In this document: positions 15,736 through 25,528 of the stretch, piece after piece | Layout: the number at the start of each line of letters is the position of its first letter | Position numbering within the stretch: the first letter of the stretch is position 1 | From: Peptoniphilus indolicus ATCC 29427 | GTDB taxonomy: Bacteria; Bacillota; Clostridia; Tissierellales; Peptoniphilaceae | Reading direction: 5' to 3' | Assembly (NCBI RefSeq): GCF_000227315.1 | Contig: NZ_JH165061.1 | Span: 1,243,715 to 1,279,723, forward strand | Length of the DNA stretch: 36,009 nt | Made by a program: the position numbers and the translations under genes | The notes under the pieces: model-generated | What the model saw: the letters and a program-made list of their open reading frames with translations, nothing else | Database searches by the model: none | What the model was told of the DNA's origin: nothing

Positions 15736-16152
15736 ATGTCTGAGCAAAGAAAATTTAGACAAGTAAAATTGAATAGCAGACAATTAAAAGTCAAAAAGAG
15801 AAAAAATTTGGCAAAACCATTGTATATGACGATAGCTATTGTTATTATAATGTTCTTAGGGGTTTCTATAGCATATTCTCATTTATCAAGCATAGATAAA
15901 GATATAATTGCAAAAGAAAAAGAAATTTCTGATTTGAAAAAGACTAAATTAGCTTTGGAAGCAGAAGTTAAGAGTATAAAAAGTTCTACTGAAATACAAG
16001 ATGAAGCAATGTATAAATTAGGAATGGTATATCCATCGCAAGACCAAATTGTTTATGTAGATATAAGCGAAAATAAAAGACAGTTGGATGTGAATCATAA
16101 TGTTTTTTTGAGTCCAATTTTATCGGTGCTTAAATCCTTCACTAAGGATTAG
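15736..16152 (+). CDS. ftsL: Cell division protein FtsL
   Basis: The 138-residue protein has a very basic cytoplasmic tail (1-30), one transmembrane helix at about 31-49 and an extracellular coiled coil of charged heptads (about 53-85), followed by MYKLGMVYPSQDQIVYV, a motif typical of FtsL. It bridges FtsQ/DivIB and the FtsW-FtsI synthase at the septum. Sequence conservation of FtsL is low, so the call rests on topology and position between rsmH and ftsI. Confidence 0.88.
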   Translation: MSEQRKFRQVKLNSRQLKVKKRKNLAKPLYMTIAIVIIMFLGVSIAYSHLSSIDKDIIAKEKEISDLKKTKLALEAEVKSIKSSTEIQDEAMYKLGMVYPSQDQIVYVDISENKRQLDVNHNVFLSPILSVLKSFTKD

Positions 16153-16164
16153 GGGGAAATATAA

Positions 16165-18574
16165 TTGAAAGTAAATTTAAAAAGAGCTCGTGAGATAAAT
16201 AGTTCGCAAAAGAATGCGAATTTTAAGATAAGTTTGATTTTTCTCGGGATGGCTCTTTTCTTTTTTATAATAATAATTAGAATTCTGTACATAAATATAG
16301 TAAGAGGAGAAGAACTAACCAGAAAGGGATTAAATCAGCTAACGAGTACAGAAATAGTTCAGGCTGACAGAGGTATAATTTATGACAGAAATAATAAAGA
16401 GTTAGTAGTAAATATAACCAAGTCAAATGTATACTATAATATGGATTTTAAAAGAGGAGATACTTACTCAGATAAGGAAATAAAAGAAAAAAGAAAAAAT
16501 TGAAGAAGATTCTTTGGCTATTTCAAAAGTACTGAAAGTTCCTAAAGATGAAATAAAGAAAAAAATGGTTGGAGATAAGGTAGTACAAATTGTGTCTAAT
16601 ATAGATAGAGATACAGCAAGTGCATTAAGAGAACTCAAGATAGAAAAACTGTCTTTAGATGATGTGCCAAGGAGATTTTATCCTAATGGAAATATATTAT
16701 CTAAAGTTTTGGGGTTTGTAACTGATGATGGAAATGGACAATACGGTCTTGAATCTAGTTATGATGGAATAATGAGTGGAATAGCAGGGAAAAATATTTC
16801 TATAAAAGCTAACACTCGTATGCAAATCCCACTTACAGACGAAGAATCTTATGCTCCAAAAGAAGGTCAAAACTTAATTCTTACAATAGATGACAATATA
16901 CAAAAATTTGCTGAAGAAGCAGCTGAAAGATCGAGAATAAAGCATAATGCCGAAGAAGTCAATATAATAGTTCAGAGTACCAAGACCGGCGAAATTCTTG
17001 CCATGGCATCTTCACTAAGCTATGATGCGAACAACCCTAAATCTCCTGTTGGAGATGCTCAAAAGAAGGATTGGGATTTGCTTACTAAAGATGAAAAAGT
17101 CGTAGCTTGGTACAAAAACTGGACAAATTTCAATGTGAGCTCTCAGTATGAACCGGGTTCTACATTTAAATTGATAACTGCAGCAGCAGCACTTGAAGAA
17201 GCTACAACATATCCATTAAAAGAATATTATTGTCCTGGACAGATTAAATTTTTTGATAAAGTAATAAAATGCGCTTCAAAAAATAACGGCACTAAAACAA
17301 TGCAGCAAGCTGTAGTTGAATCATGCAATATTACACTTATGAAAATGGCAGAAGAATTAGGATCTGAAAAATTTTATAAGTATATAAAAGCATTTGGATT
17401 TGGAGAAAAGACAGGAATAGACCTTCCTGCAGAAGCAGTTGGCTCAATTCCAAATAATTATAAAGATATTTCAGAAATAAGACTTGCAACTATGAGTTAT
17501 GGGCATGGTATAGCTATAACTCCAATACAACTCATCAATTCTGTATCTGCAATAGCAAATGGAGGAGATTTAAAAGTTCCAAGAGTTGTAAAAAGACTAG
17601 AAGATAGAAATAGAAATGTTTTAAAGAAGTTTGATTCTGTTTCCAAGAGAAAGGTAATATCTTCTGAGACGTCGAAGACAATGTTGGATATCATGTATAA
17701 GGTTGTAGAAGATGGAACTGGTAAAAAGGCTAAGGTAGAAGGTTATAAAATTGGTGGTAAAACCGGTACAGCATATATACCTTCAAAAGCTGGAGGATAT
17801 GAAGATGAATACATTTCATCATTTATAGGAGTTGCTCCAGTAGATAACCCTGAAATAACAGTTCTTGTAATAGTTCAAAAACCTAAGGGGGATTTCTTTG
17901 CGGCAACAGTTGCCACTCCGGCAGCTAAAGAAGTTTTCAAAAATTCTTTAGAATATTTAGGGATAGAGAAGACTCAACCTATAGATAATAAAGATAAAAA
18001 AGACGATCCTATATTGATTCCAAATTTAAAAAATATGTTAGTAAGTGATGCTGGAAGAGAATTAGTAGATTTAGGATTTAAATTCAACACTAATCAAAAT
18101 TCTCTGTTTGATGCAAGTATAGTTTTAAAACAAGAACCAAAGGCAGGAACATTGGCAAAACCAGGAACTATCATAGATTTATATGTTTCTAATGACAAAG
18201 AAAAGTATATGCCTGATTTAATAGGTAAGAGCAAAGAAGAAATAGAGTTAGTTTTAAAAGCTATGGATGTAAGATATAATATAAAAGGGACTGGAGTTGT
18301 TTTAGGACAATCAGTATTTGCAGGAACAAAGTTAAAAACTGATAGTAAAATTGAATTTGAAATGAGTAATAGCGAAGAAAAGATAGACACTAAACTAAAA
18401 GATGAAGAAATTTCATCCAACTTAAAAGAAACAAGCAACAAAGATACAGAAATTAAAAATCGTGTTAAAGAAAAAGATGATAAATTAAATTCAAAAGTTA
18501 AGAAGACCAATGATTCAGAGAAGATAAAAAAATCTGAAAATAAAGATAATAAAACAGATAAATCTGTGAGGTAA
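16165..18574 (+). CDS. ftsI: Division-specific penicillin-binding protein 2 (FtsI / SpoVD type) with PASTA domains; one-base frameshift
   Basis: Septal peptidoglycan transpeptidase. The order is a basic tail, a transmembrane helix at about 21-45, the dimerisation domain, and the transpeptidase with STFK at nt 17159-17170, SCN at 17321-17329 and KTGT at 17759-17770, then two PASTA repeats (about nt 18010-18370) and a lysine- and glutamate-rich tail of about 70 residues. The start is TTG 16165 with AGGGGG upstream. The frame breaks at the A6-G-A6 stretch 16487-16499: one A too many. Reading on gives KIEEDSLAISKVLKVPK, which joins correctly. The corrected protein is about 802 residues. PASTA repeats are typical of Firmicutes PBP2B/SpoVD/PBP2x. 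Confidence 0.92.
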
Positions 18575-18579
18575 GTTAA

Positions 18580-19587
18580 ATGCAAAGTATCAAAAATAAC
18601 ATGTGGCTGATAGTAGTTTGTATTACAGTCGCAGCAGCTTTTCCAATTTGGGGAGCTATATCAATAGTAATTTCTCTTATATTAGGGTATTATTTAATAC
18701 CTATTTTAAGAAGTTTAAAGGCAGGTCAATCCATTAGAGAAGATGGACCTCAAACACATTTGGTAAAGAGTGGAACACCTACAATAGGTGGGGTGATTTT
18801 TTTATTCACCATAATTATAGTGAATGTACTGGCGAGAAATTTAAATCTAGACTCTTTAATGATTTTATTCTCAACATTGGCTTTTGGTGCGGTAGGGTTT
18901 ATAGATGACTATATAAAAGTTGTAAAAAAAAGAAATTTAGGACTTACAGCAAAACAAAAATTATTTTTGCAAATATTTGTGGCTTGCGTACTTTTAGCTT
19001 ATCAATATAGTGGCGAAGCAGGTTCTACAGATATAATAATTCCAATAAGCATGAGTAGAATAAATTTACCTGTATTTTTATATATACCATTTATAATATT
19101 TGTGGTTGTAGGTACTGTTAACTCAGTTAATTTAACAGATGGACTTGATGGACTTTCAAGTGGAGTTACTATAATTTGTATGACTTTCTTTGGAGTGGTT
19201 GCTTATAAGTTCCAAAATATGGGAATAGCCATGTTTTGTTTGATATTTGCAAGCGCACTGGTAGGATTTTTATTTTACAATAAATATCCGGCGAAGGTGT
19301 TTATGGGGGATACGGGTTCGCTAGCTCTAGGCGGAGCTGTAAGTGCAATAGCAATTTTATTGAACTTACCTTTGATTTTACCTATAGCAGGTGGAATATA
19401 CTTTATAGAAACTCTTTCTGTAATAATTCAAGTAGTTTCATTTAAGACAAGAGGAAAGAGAGTATTTTTGATGTCTCCATTACATCACCACTTCGAACAG
19501 TTGGTATGGAAAGAAACAAAAGTAGTTGCAGTATTCTGTGCAGTAGAATTACTTTTATGTGTAATTTCATATTTTATGATTTTTTAA
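18580..19587 (+). CDS. mraY: Phospho-N-acetylmuramoyl-pentapeptide transferase
   Basis: This integral membrane enzyme transfers phospho-MurNAc-pentapeptide from UDP to undecaprenyl phosphate, making lipid I. The 335 residues contain about ten transmembrane helices, the acidic motifs VGFIDDYIKVVKKRN and NLTDGLDGLSSG, KVFMGDTGSLALG, and the histidine motif PLHHHFE near the end. It starts 5 bases after ftsI, with GAGGT as ribosome site in the end of ftsI. The length is normal. Confidence 0.96.
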   Translation: MQSIKNNMWLIVVCITVAAAFPIWGAISIVISLILGYYLIPILRSLKAGQSIREDGPQTHLVKSGTPTIGGVIFLFTIIIVNVLARNLNLDSLMILFSTLAFGAVGFIDDYIKVVKKRNLGLTAKQKLFLQIFVACVLLAYQYSGEAGSTDIIIPISMSRINLPVFLYIPFIIFVVVGTVNSVNLTDGLDGLSSGVTIICMTFFGVVAYKFQNMGIAMFCLIFASALVGFLFYNKYPAKVFMGDTGSLALGGAVSAIAILLNLPLILPIAGGIYFIETLSVIIQVVSFKTRGKRVFLMSPLHHHFEQLVWKETKVVAVFCAVELLLCVISYFMIF

Positions 19588-19598
19588 TGAGGGTATAA

Positions 19599-20894
19599 AT
19601 GAAAAAAAATATATTAATACTAGGAATGGGCATAAGCGGGAAGGCAATATATAATGAATTGAAAAAAAAAGATATAAATATCTTTGTGCATGATGATAAC
19701 CAAGAAAATTTAAAAGGATATAGAGAAATTTTTGAATCTTTTGAAAAAGACAAAATAGAATTAGTTATAAAAAGTCCAGGTATTAAACCAACAAATGAAA
19801 TTTTAAATTTGGCAAGAAATAATGGTATAGAGATAATCACAGATTTAGAGTTGTTTTATGAGATGTCACATAAAGATATAATAGTTATAACAGGGACTAA
19901 TGGCAAAACCACAACAACATCTTTGATATCTAGCATATTAAGTCAAGATTACAATGCCAAAGCGGTTGGGAACATAGGTGTTGGCGTTATGGATGTAGTA
20001 GACGAAAAAATCGATTTTGCGGTTATAGAAGCTAGTTCATTTCAATTAAATGATGTGAAAACTTTTAGACCTAAAATTTCTGTGATTACAAACATAACTC
20101 CAGACCATTTAGATTGGCATGGAAATTTTGAAAATTATAGAGATGCCAAGTTAAATATATTAAAAAATCAAACGGAGAAAGATTTTGCAGTTTTAAATTA
20201 TACCGATGAAATTTTATCTAAAGTCTCTTCAAAAGCAAAAATATATTATTTTTCAATAGAAGATTCAGGGTTGAAGGGGGCTTTTATAAGAGAAGGACTT
20301 ATTTATTTTAGGGATGATGATGAAGAAATAGTATTTGATACAAGAGATTTAAAGCTTTTAGGAAACCATAATTTAGAAAATGTATTAGCTGCTGTGTGTG
20401 TTTCCAAAATTATAAAGGTAAAACCTGAATCTATAAAAAAAGCACTTAGTGAGTTTGGCGGAGTTGAACACAGACTTGAATTTGTAAAAGAAGTAAATGG
20501 AGTTAAGTATTTTAATGATTCAAAAGGAACGAATCCAGCATCAACAATAAAAGCTGTGGACTCGTTTGAAAACAACTTGTTATTAATTGCAGGTGGATAT
20601 CAAAAAAATGCTGATTATACAGAATTGCTTGAAATTGCAAAGGATAAACTAAAAGCTTTAATATTATTAGGTGAAACCAAGTATGATATAAAAAATACTG
20701 CTGATAAATTAGGGATAGAAAGTATAGTTGTAAATAATCTAGAAGAAGCCTTAAATCTATCTAAAGACATTTCTGTTATAGGAGACAATGTATTGTTAAG
20801 TCCGGCTTGTGCCTCGTGGGATATGTACAGTTCTTATGAAGAAAGAGGCAAACATTTTAAAGAGTTGGTGATGAATTTAAATGAAAAAATATAA
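19599..20894 (+). CDS. murD: UDP-N-acetylmuramoyl-L-alanine:D-glutamate ligase
   Basis: This cytosolic ATP-dependent ligase adds D-glutamate to UDP-MurNAc-L-Ala. The ATP loop GTNGKTTTTS is at 99-108, followed by NITPDHLDWHG, EHRLEFV and NDSKGTNPAST in family order. At 431 residues it is slightly shorter than E. coli MurD. It is preceded by GAGG and overlaps the ftsW start by 14 bases. The other Mur ligases (MurC, E, F) are not in this cluster. Confidence 0.96.
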   Translation: MKKNILILGMGISGKAIYNELKKKDINIFVHDDNQENLKGYREIFESFEKDKIELVIKSPGIKPTNEILNLARNNGIEIITDLELFYEMSHKDIIVITGTNGKTTTTSLISSILSQDYNAKAVGNIGVGVMDVVDEKIDFAVIEASSFQLNDVKTFRPKISVITNITPDHLDWHGNFENYRDAKLNILKNQTEKDFAVLNYTDEILSKVSSKAKIYYFSIEDSGLKGAFIREGLIYFRDDDEEIVFDTRDLKLLGNHNLENVLAAVCVSKIIKVKPESIKKALSEFGGVEHRLEFVKEVNGVKYFNDSKGTNPASTIKAVDSFENNLLLIAGGYQKNADYTELLEIAKDKLKALILLGETKYDIKNTADKLGIESIVVNNLEEALNLSKDISVIGDNVLLSPACASWDMYSSYEERGKHFKELVMNLNEKI

Positions 20895-21980
20895 AGAAGC
20901 TCTCAAGTCTTTGGACTTGGGTCTTTTTATAACGGCGCTTTTGTTGATAGGAATTGGGATTATATCTGTAATATCGGCATCATATCCGGTGGGGTCCAAA
21001 ACATTTGGAGATGGACTTTATTTTGGGAAAAGATATTTCACTTTTATGATAGTGGGATTTTTTGGGATGTTAGTAGCTTATAAATTTCCAAGAAAATTTT
21101 TTAAGCGATATTCTTTTATACTTTTTTGTGGAACAATAATTTTAGTATTGATGTTATTTATTCCTGAATTTACAAAGTCTTCCCGTGGTTCAGGCAGATG
21201 GCTTAACTTACCTTTTCTTCCATTAATACAACCATCAGACTTTGTAAAAATATCTTCGATATTATATATGGGTAAGATATTGGCTGAGAATAGATATAAA
21301 CTATATAAAAAAGAAATATTCTTTAAAATCATAGCAATAATTGGAATTGCAACTTTGCCGGTAATGTTAAAAGACTTGTCAACAGGATTTGTAATAGGAG
21401 CGACATTGATGCTTATGTATATAGTTGCAGGTATATCTATGCATCAATTTGTAACTTTATGTGGTATTGGAATTATTATTTTAATACCAATGGTATTTAA
21501 GTATGCATATAGATTGGAAAGAATTTTAGGTTTTTTAAATAGCAGCAAAGGTAGTTTGGACCAAAACTACCAAATAAATCAATCATTGTATGCAATTGCA
21601 ATGGGTGGTATTGGTGGAGTTGGATATTTTCATTCAAGGCAAAAATATTTTAATTTAGCTGAAGCTCATAATGACTTTATTTTTTCTGTAATATGTGAAG
21701 AATTTGGTATGATAGGTGGTATATTTGTAGTAGCTTTATTTTTATATTTATTTATAGAGGATTAAGGATTGCAAGTAGAACAAAAAATAATTATGATAAA
21801 TATGTAGCTGTTGGATTGACATCTTATATCGGGATGCAAGCCATTATTAATATATGCGTTGGAGTTGGGATATTTCCGGTAACGGGGATAACACTACCTT
21901 TTATTTCGTATGGAGGTACAGCGCTTATAATGGCAATGGTAGCAGTTGGATTTTTACTTAAAATATCAAAGGATGTGTAA
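20881..21980 (+). CDS. ftsW: Septal peptidoglycan polymerase FtsW; one-base frameshift
   Basis: This SEDS-family polytopic membrane glycosyltransferase polymerises lipid II at the septum with FtsI. The first part (to the stop at 21763-21765) shows [41 protein letters not shown] and [19 protein letters not shown]. The C-terminal part continues in another frame from about 21755 ([29 protein letters not shown]) to TAA 21978-21980. One missing base, plausibly a T from the T5 run at 21739-21743, restores about 366 residues, normal for FtsW. Both halves are well conserved, so this looks like a sequence error or very recent mutation. Confidence 0.9.
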
Positions 21981-21982
21981 TT

Positions 21983-23058
21983 TTGAAATATATACTTTCA
22001 GGAGGAGGAACCGGAGGTCACATATATCCGGCACTTGCCATAGCTGAAGAAATAAAAAAAGAGACTCTTCAAGTGAGATACTATATGTAGGGAAAATAGC
22101 AGGACTTGAAGAAGAGCTTGCTAAAAAAGCGGGACTTGATTTTAAAGGGGTCCATATAGAGGGGTTACCTAGGAAAAAGGTAAATATAAAAACTGCAATT
22201 ACCCTATTTAATCTTTTAAGAGGTTTGAGGGAGTGTGAGAAGATAATAAAGAACTTTAAACCCGACATTGTAATAGGAACTGGTGGGTATGTGTGCGCTC
22301 CTGTTGTCATGAAAGCTCAACAAAAGGGAATAAAGACAGTCATTCAGGAACAAAATGCCTATCCTGGAAAGACAAATAGATTTTTGGCGAGAAAAGCTTC
22401 TCTTTTGGCTTTAAGTTTCAAAGAAGCTGAAAAATATATAGATAATAAAAATATAATAATAACTGGGAATCCGGTAAGAGAAGACTTTACTTTAAAAACT
22501 CGTGAACAATCTAGAAAAGAATTGAATTTAAAACCTGATGAAGAATTGGTGTTATCTTTTGGTGGTAGTGGTGGACAAGAGTCTACTAATGATGCGATGC
22601 TTGAAATTTTAAAGAATGAATTGGATTTTAAGCTAGTTCATATAACAGGTAAACCACATTATGATGAATTTGCATCAAAGGTGACAAAAAATAGAAATGC
22701 AGAAATTTTAAATTATTCAGATGAAATTTCAAAGTATATTTTAGCAAGTGATTTAATAATAACAAGTTCTTCGGCAATGGCTTTAGCTGAGATATCACAA
22801 GTTGGTAGAGCTAGTATTTTAATACCAAAGGCATATACTGCGGGGAACCATCAATATCACAATGCTATGAGTTATAAAGATGCAGGGGCTTCCTTAGTTA
22901 TCTTGGAAGATGAATTAACAGGGGATAAACTTTTAAATTCTATAAATGAATTGTTAAACAATCCTCAAAAGAGAGAGGAAATGGCAGAAAACTCTAAAAA
23001 ACTAGGTAATTCAGGTGCTGTAACTAAATTAGTAGATGAAATGATTAAATTAATTTAA
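21983..23058 (+). CDS. murG: UDP-GlcNAc:lipid I N-acetylglucosaminyltransferase; one-base frameshift
   Basis: This membrane-associated glycosyltransferase makes lipid II from lipid I. The true start is TTG 21983, two bases after the ftsW stop, giving [25 protein letters not shown] with the donor-binding GGGTGGH at 7-13. The A7 run at 22054-22060 lacks one A; adding it continues as [20 protein letters not shown] and restores the enzyme to about 358 residues. Later motifs are [27 protein letters not shown] and [16 protein letters not shown]. An ATG frame from 22225 is open but lacks a third of the donor fold. The start is non-ATG, like several others here. Confidence 0.92.
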
Positions 23059-23075
23059 TTGGGAAGCGAAAATAT

Positions 23076-23852
23076 ATGAAGAGACAGGTAAGACTTGCAA
23101 AATATGAATATAGAAGAAAACGAAAAAGATTTATGAACAGACTTTTTTTATTTTCAGTTATAATTTTGATCGCAATTTTTACTTTAAATAAATTTGGGGT
23201 ATTTAATGTTATAAGTGTTAAAGTAGAGGGCGCCGAAAGACTAAAGTCTACAGAAGTTATAAAAGTTTCAGGAATAAAAGTTGGACAAAGTTATTTTTCT
23301 GTTTCGCCTAATAGTAGAGAGAGGGATTTAGAAAAAATACCTTTAGTAAAATCTGCAAAAATTAGTTTTAATTTTAAAAGAGAAGCTGTTATCAAACTTG
23401 AAGAAAGAATACCTAAATTTCAAATAGAAAATTTTTTGGAATACTATATGCTTGATGAAGATATGAAGATTATATCTAAAGAGAGTTCCAAAGCTGAAGT
23501 TCCAGAAATTAAAGACAATTTAAAGAAATTAAATTTAGGTGAAAAGATATACGAAGATGACAATAAAATTGAATTTTTTAAAGAACTTGTCAATCAACCT
23601 GTCTATTCAAAAATAGAAGATATAGATTTAAATGGGACCTATTCGTTGTTTACTAAAGATGGTATTCAAATTGTAATTGGGAAATTAGAAAATTTGGATT
23701 ACAAGTTTAGAATGCTTGAAGAAATTTTAAAAGATATAGAAGCAACTGGGAAAAATGCCAGAATAATTGAATTGGACAAGGAAGATCCAATAGTTATGGT
23801 GGATGATCATAATAGAGAAAATATTGAAGAAAATTTAGATGAAAGTCAATAA
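23076..23852 (+). CDS. ftsQ: Cell division protein FtsQ/DivIB
   Basis: The 258-residue bitopic protein has a strongly basic cytoplasmic tail (1-20), one transmembrane helix at about 21-39, then a POTRA domain (VISVKVEGAERLKSTEVIKVSGIKVG onward) and the beta domain with the VKSAKISF and VIKLEERIPKFQI segments. It ties FtsL and other division proteins together at the septum. The last third is less conserved. It lies between murG and ftsZ, the usual place for DivIB. The coding end takes part in a hairpin described separately. Confidence 0.9.
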   Translation: MKRQVRLAKYEYRRKRKRFMNRLFLFSVIILIAIFTLNKFGVFNVISVKVEGAERLKSTEVIKVSGIKVGQSYFSVSPNSRERDLEKIPLVKSAKISFNFKREAVIKLEERIPKFQIENFLEYYMLDEDMKIISKESSKAEVPEIKDNLKKLNLGEKIYEDDNKIEFFKELVNQPVYSKIEDIDLNGTYSLFTKDGIQIVIGKLENLDYKFRMLEEILKDIEATGKNARIIELDKEDPIVMVDDHNRENIEENLDESQ

Positions 23853-23865
23853 TTTTCTCTAAATA

Positions 23866-23894
23866 TTGACTATTTGAAGATTATTTCATAAAAT
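23866..23894 (+). promoter_or_regulatory. Internal promoter for ftsZ
   Basis: TTGACT (23866-23871) and TAAAAT (23889-23894) are 5/6 matches each, spaced by exactly 17 bases. Transcription would begin near 23901, about 37 bases before ftsZ. This would allow ftsZ to be expressed above the level of the rest of the cluster, as is usual in other bacteria. Confidence 0.7.
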
Positions 23895-23937
23895 ATAAAT
23901 AAGTTTATGATAAAGACGTTTTAATAGGAGGATGTGT

Positions 23938-25020
23938 ATGTTGGATTTCGATATGGACCATGACGAATTTGCAAAAATTAAAGTTGTGGGCGTAGGCGGC
24001 GGTGGAAACAACGCTGTAAACCGTATGATTAATGCGGGAGTAAAGGGTGTTGAATATATTGTAGCTAACACTGATAGACAAGCTTTAAAAAATGCATTAG
24101 CTGAAAATAAAATACAAATTGGAGAAAAATTAACAAAAGGACTAGGAGCCGGAGCTAACCCTGATGTTGGAGAATCGGCTGCAGAAGAGTCTAGAGATGA
24201 AATTAGAGAATCTTTAGAAGGAGCTGATATGGTATTTATAACTGCCGGAATGGGCGGTGGAACTGGTACAGGAGCTGCTCCTGTAATTGCAGATGTTGCA
24301 AAAGAAATGGGTCTTTTAACTGTTGGTGTAGTTACAAAACCATTTACATTTGAAGGACATAAGAGAGCAAAATCAGCAGAACGTGGAATTAATGCACTTA
24401 AGGGAGTTGTAGATACTCTTGTAATTATTCCAAACGATAGACTTTTATCTATTTCAGATAAAAAGACTAGCTTCTCAAAAGCATTTGAAATGGCAGATGA
24501 TATCTTAAAACAAGGTATTCAAGGTATATCTGATTTGATTTCAGTACCTAATCTAATTAACTTAGACTTTGCCGATGTTAAGACAATTATGTATGATAAG
24601 GGTGTAGCCCATATGGGTATTGGTATTGCTTCAGGAGACGACAGAGCTCAAGAAGCTGCTAAGATGGCAATTAATTCGCCACTTCTTGAAACTTCAATTC
24701 AAGGTGCAAAATCTGTACTTCTTAACATTACAGCAGGTAATGATTTAGGAATTTTTGAAGTTAATGAAGCAGCTGACTTAATACGTGATTGCGTAGATGA
24801 AGATGCTAACATAATCTTTGGTGCAGGAATTGATGAAACACTTAAAGATGCAGTTAAGATTACTGTAATAGCTACTGAGTTTGACCAATATAAAGAAGAA
24901 AAACCAAAGACATCTTCTTTATTTCCAAGAACTGAGCTTAAAAGAGAAACTGAAAAGGCTAGTGAAAAAGATAGTGGGGATCTTAAAATTCCACCATTTT
25001 TAAGAAATATAAGAAAGTAG
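23938..25020 (+). CDS. ftsZ: Cell division protein FtsZ
   Basis: This tubulin-like GTPase forms the division ring. The 360-residue protein shows [15 protein letters not shown] at 16-30, the tubulin signature GGGTGTG at 106-112, and a C-terminal tail ending [10 protein letters not shown], the peptide that binds FtsA/SepF-type anchors. The start chosen is ATG 23938, since the strong ribosome site AGGAGG ends at 23931; the ATG at 23932 directly abuts it and is too close. The linker before the tail is short. No FtsA or SepF gene is present in the window. A terminator follows immediately. Confidence 0.97.
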   Translation: MLDFDMDHDEFAKIKVVGVGGGGNNAVNRMINAGVKGVEYIVANTDRQALKNALAENKIQIGEKLTKGLGAGANPDVGESAAEESRDEIRESLEGADMVFITAGMGGGTGTGAAPVIADVAKEMGLLTVGVVTKPFTFEGHKRAKSAERGINALKGVVDTLVIIPNDRLLSISDKKTSFSKAFEMADDILKQGIQGISDLISVPNLINLDFADVKTIMYDKGVAHMGIGIASGDDRAQEAAKMAINSPLLETSIQGAKSVLLNITAGNDLGIFEVNEAADLIRDCVDEDANIIFGAGIDETLKDAVKITVIATEFDQYKEEKPKTSSLFPRTELKRETEKASEKDSGDLKIPPFLRNIRK

Positions 25021-25021
25021 T

Positions 25022-25048
25022 ACCTCATCTTAGATGAGGTCTTTTTTT
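25022..25048 (+). terminator. Terminator after ftsZ
   Basis: ACCTCATC (25022-25029) and GATGAGGT (25033-25040) form an 8-bp perfect stem with a TTA loop, followed by a tract of seven T. It begins one base after the ftsZ stop. nrdR starts only 21 bases further on with no separate promoter visible, so some readthrough probably feeds it. Confidence 0.9.
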
Positions 25049-25069
25049 AAATAAATTCGGAGGTTAATT

Positions 25070-25528
25070 ATGAAGTGTCCACATTGCGGTTATGGCGATT
25101 CAAAAGTTTTAGATTCAAGGCCTACAGATGAAGGTAATGCAATAAGGAGAAGAAGAGAGTGCAATAAGTGTAAAAATAGGTTTACAACATATGAAAAAAT
25201 AGAAGAAACACCTATTATGGTAATTAAAAAAGATGGCACTCGCGAAACATTTGATGTATCAAAAATAATAAAGGGAATGATTAAGTCTGTAGAAAAAAGG
25301 CCTGTTTCTGTAGAAGATATTGAAAAAGCAGCATGGAACATTGAAAGAGAAGTAAATAGTTCATTTAAAGGAGAAATAACTTCGAATGAAATAGGTGATT
25401 TAGTAATGAGAGAGCTAAAAGATTTAGATGAGGTTTCCTATATAAGATTTGCATCTGTATATAGACAATTTAAAGATGTTGAGAGCTTTTTTATTGAGTT
25501 GGAGGAAATAATAAAGAATAGAAAGTGA
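25070..25528 (+). CDS. nrdR: Transcriptional repressor NrdR
   Basis: The 152-residue protein has a zinc ribbon (C3, C6, C31, C34) and an ATP-cone domain (about 49-139). NrdR senses ATP/dATP and represses ribonucleotide reductase genes. The sequence MKCPHCGYGDSKVLDSRP is the classical start, with CGGAGG as ribosome site. No ribonucleotide reductase gene or NrdR box is evident here. It lies downstream of ftsZ and overlaps rarA by one base. Confidence 0.96.
   Translation: MKCPHCGYGDSKVLDSRPTDEGNAIRRRRECNKCKNRFTTYEKIEETPIMVIKKDGTRETFDVSKIIKGMIKSVEKRPVSVEDIEKAAWNIEREVNSSFKGEITSNEIGDLVMRELKDLDEVSYIRFASVYRQFKDVESFFIELEEIIKNRK

Noticed and set aside
22225-23058. Shorter murG beginning at ATG 22225
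   Set aside because: It would lack the GGGTGGH donor loop, which is present upstream and joined by correcting one base.
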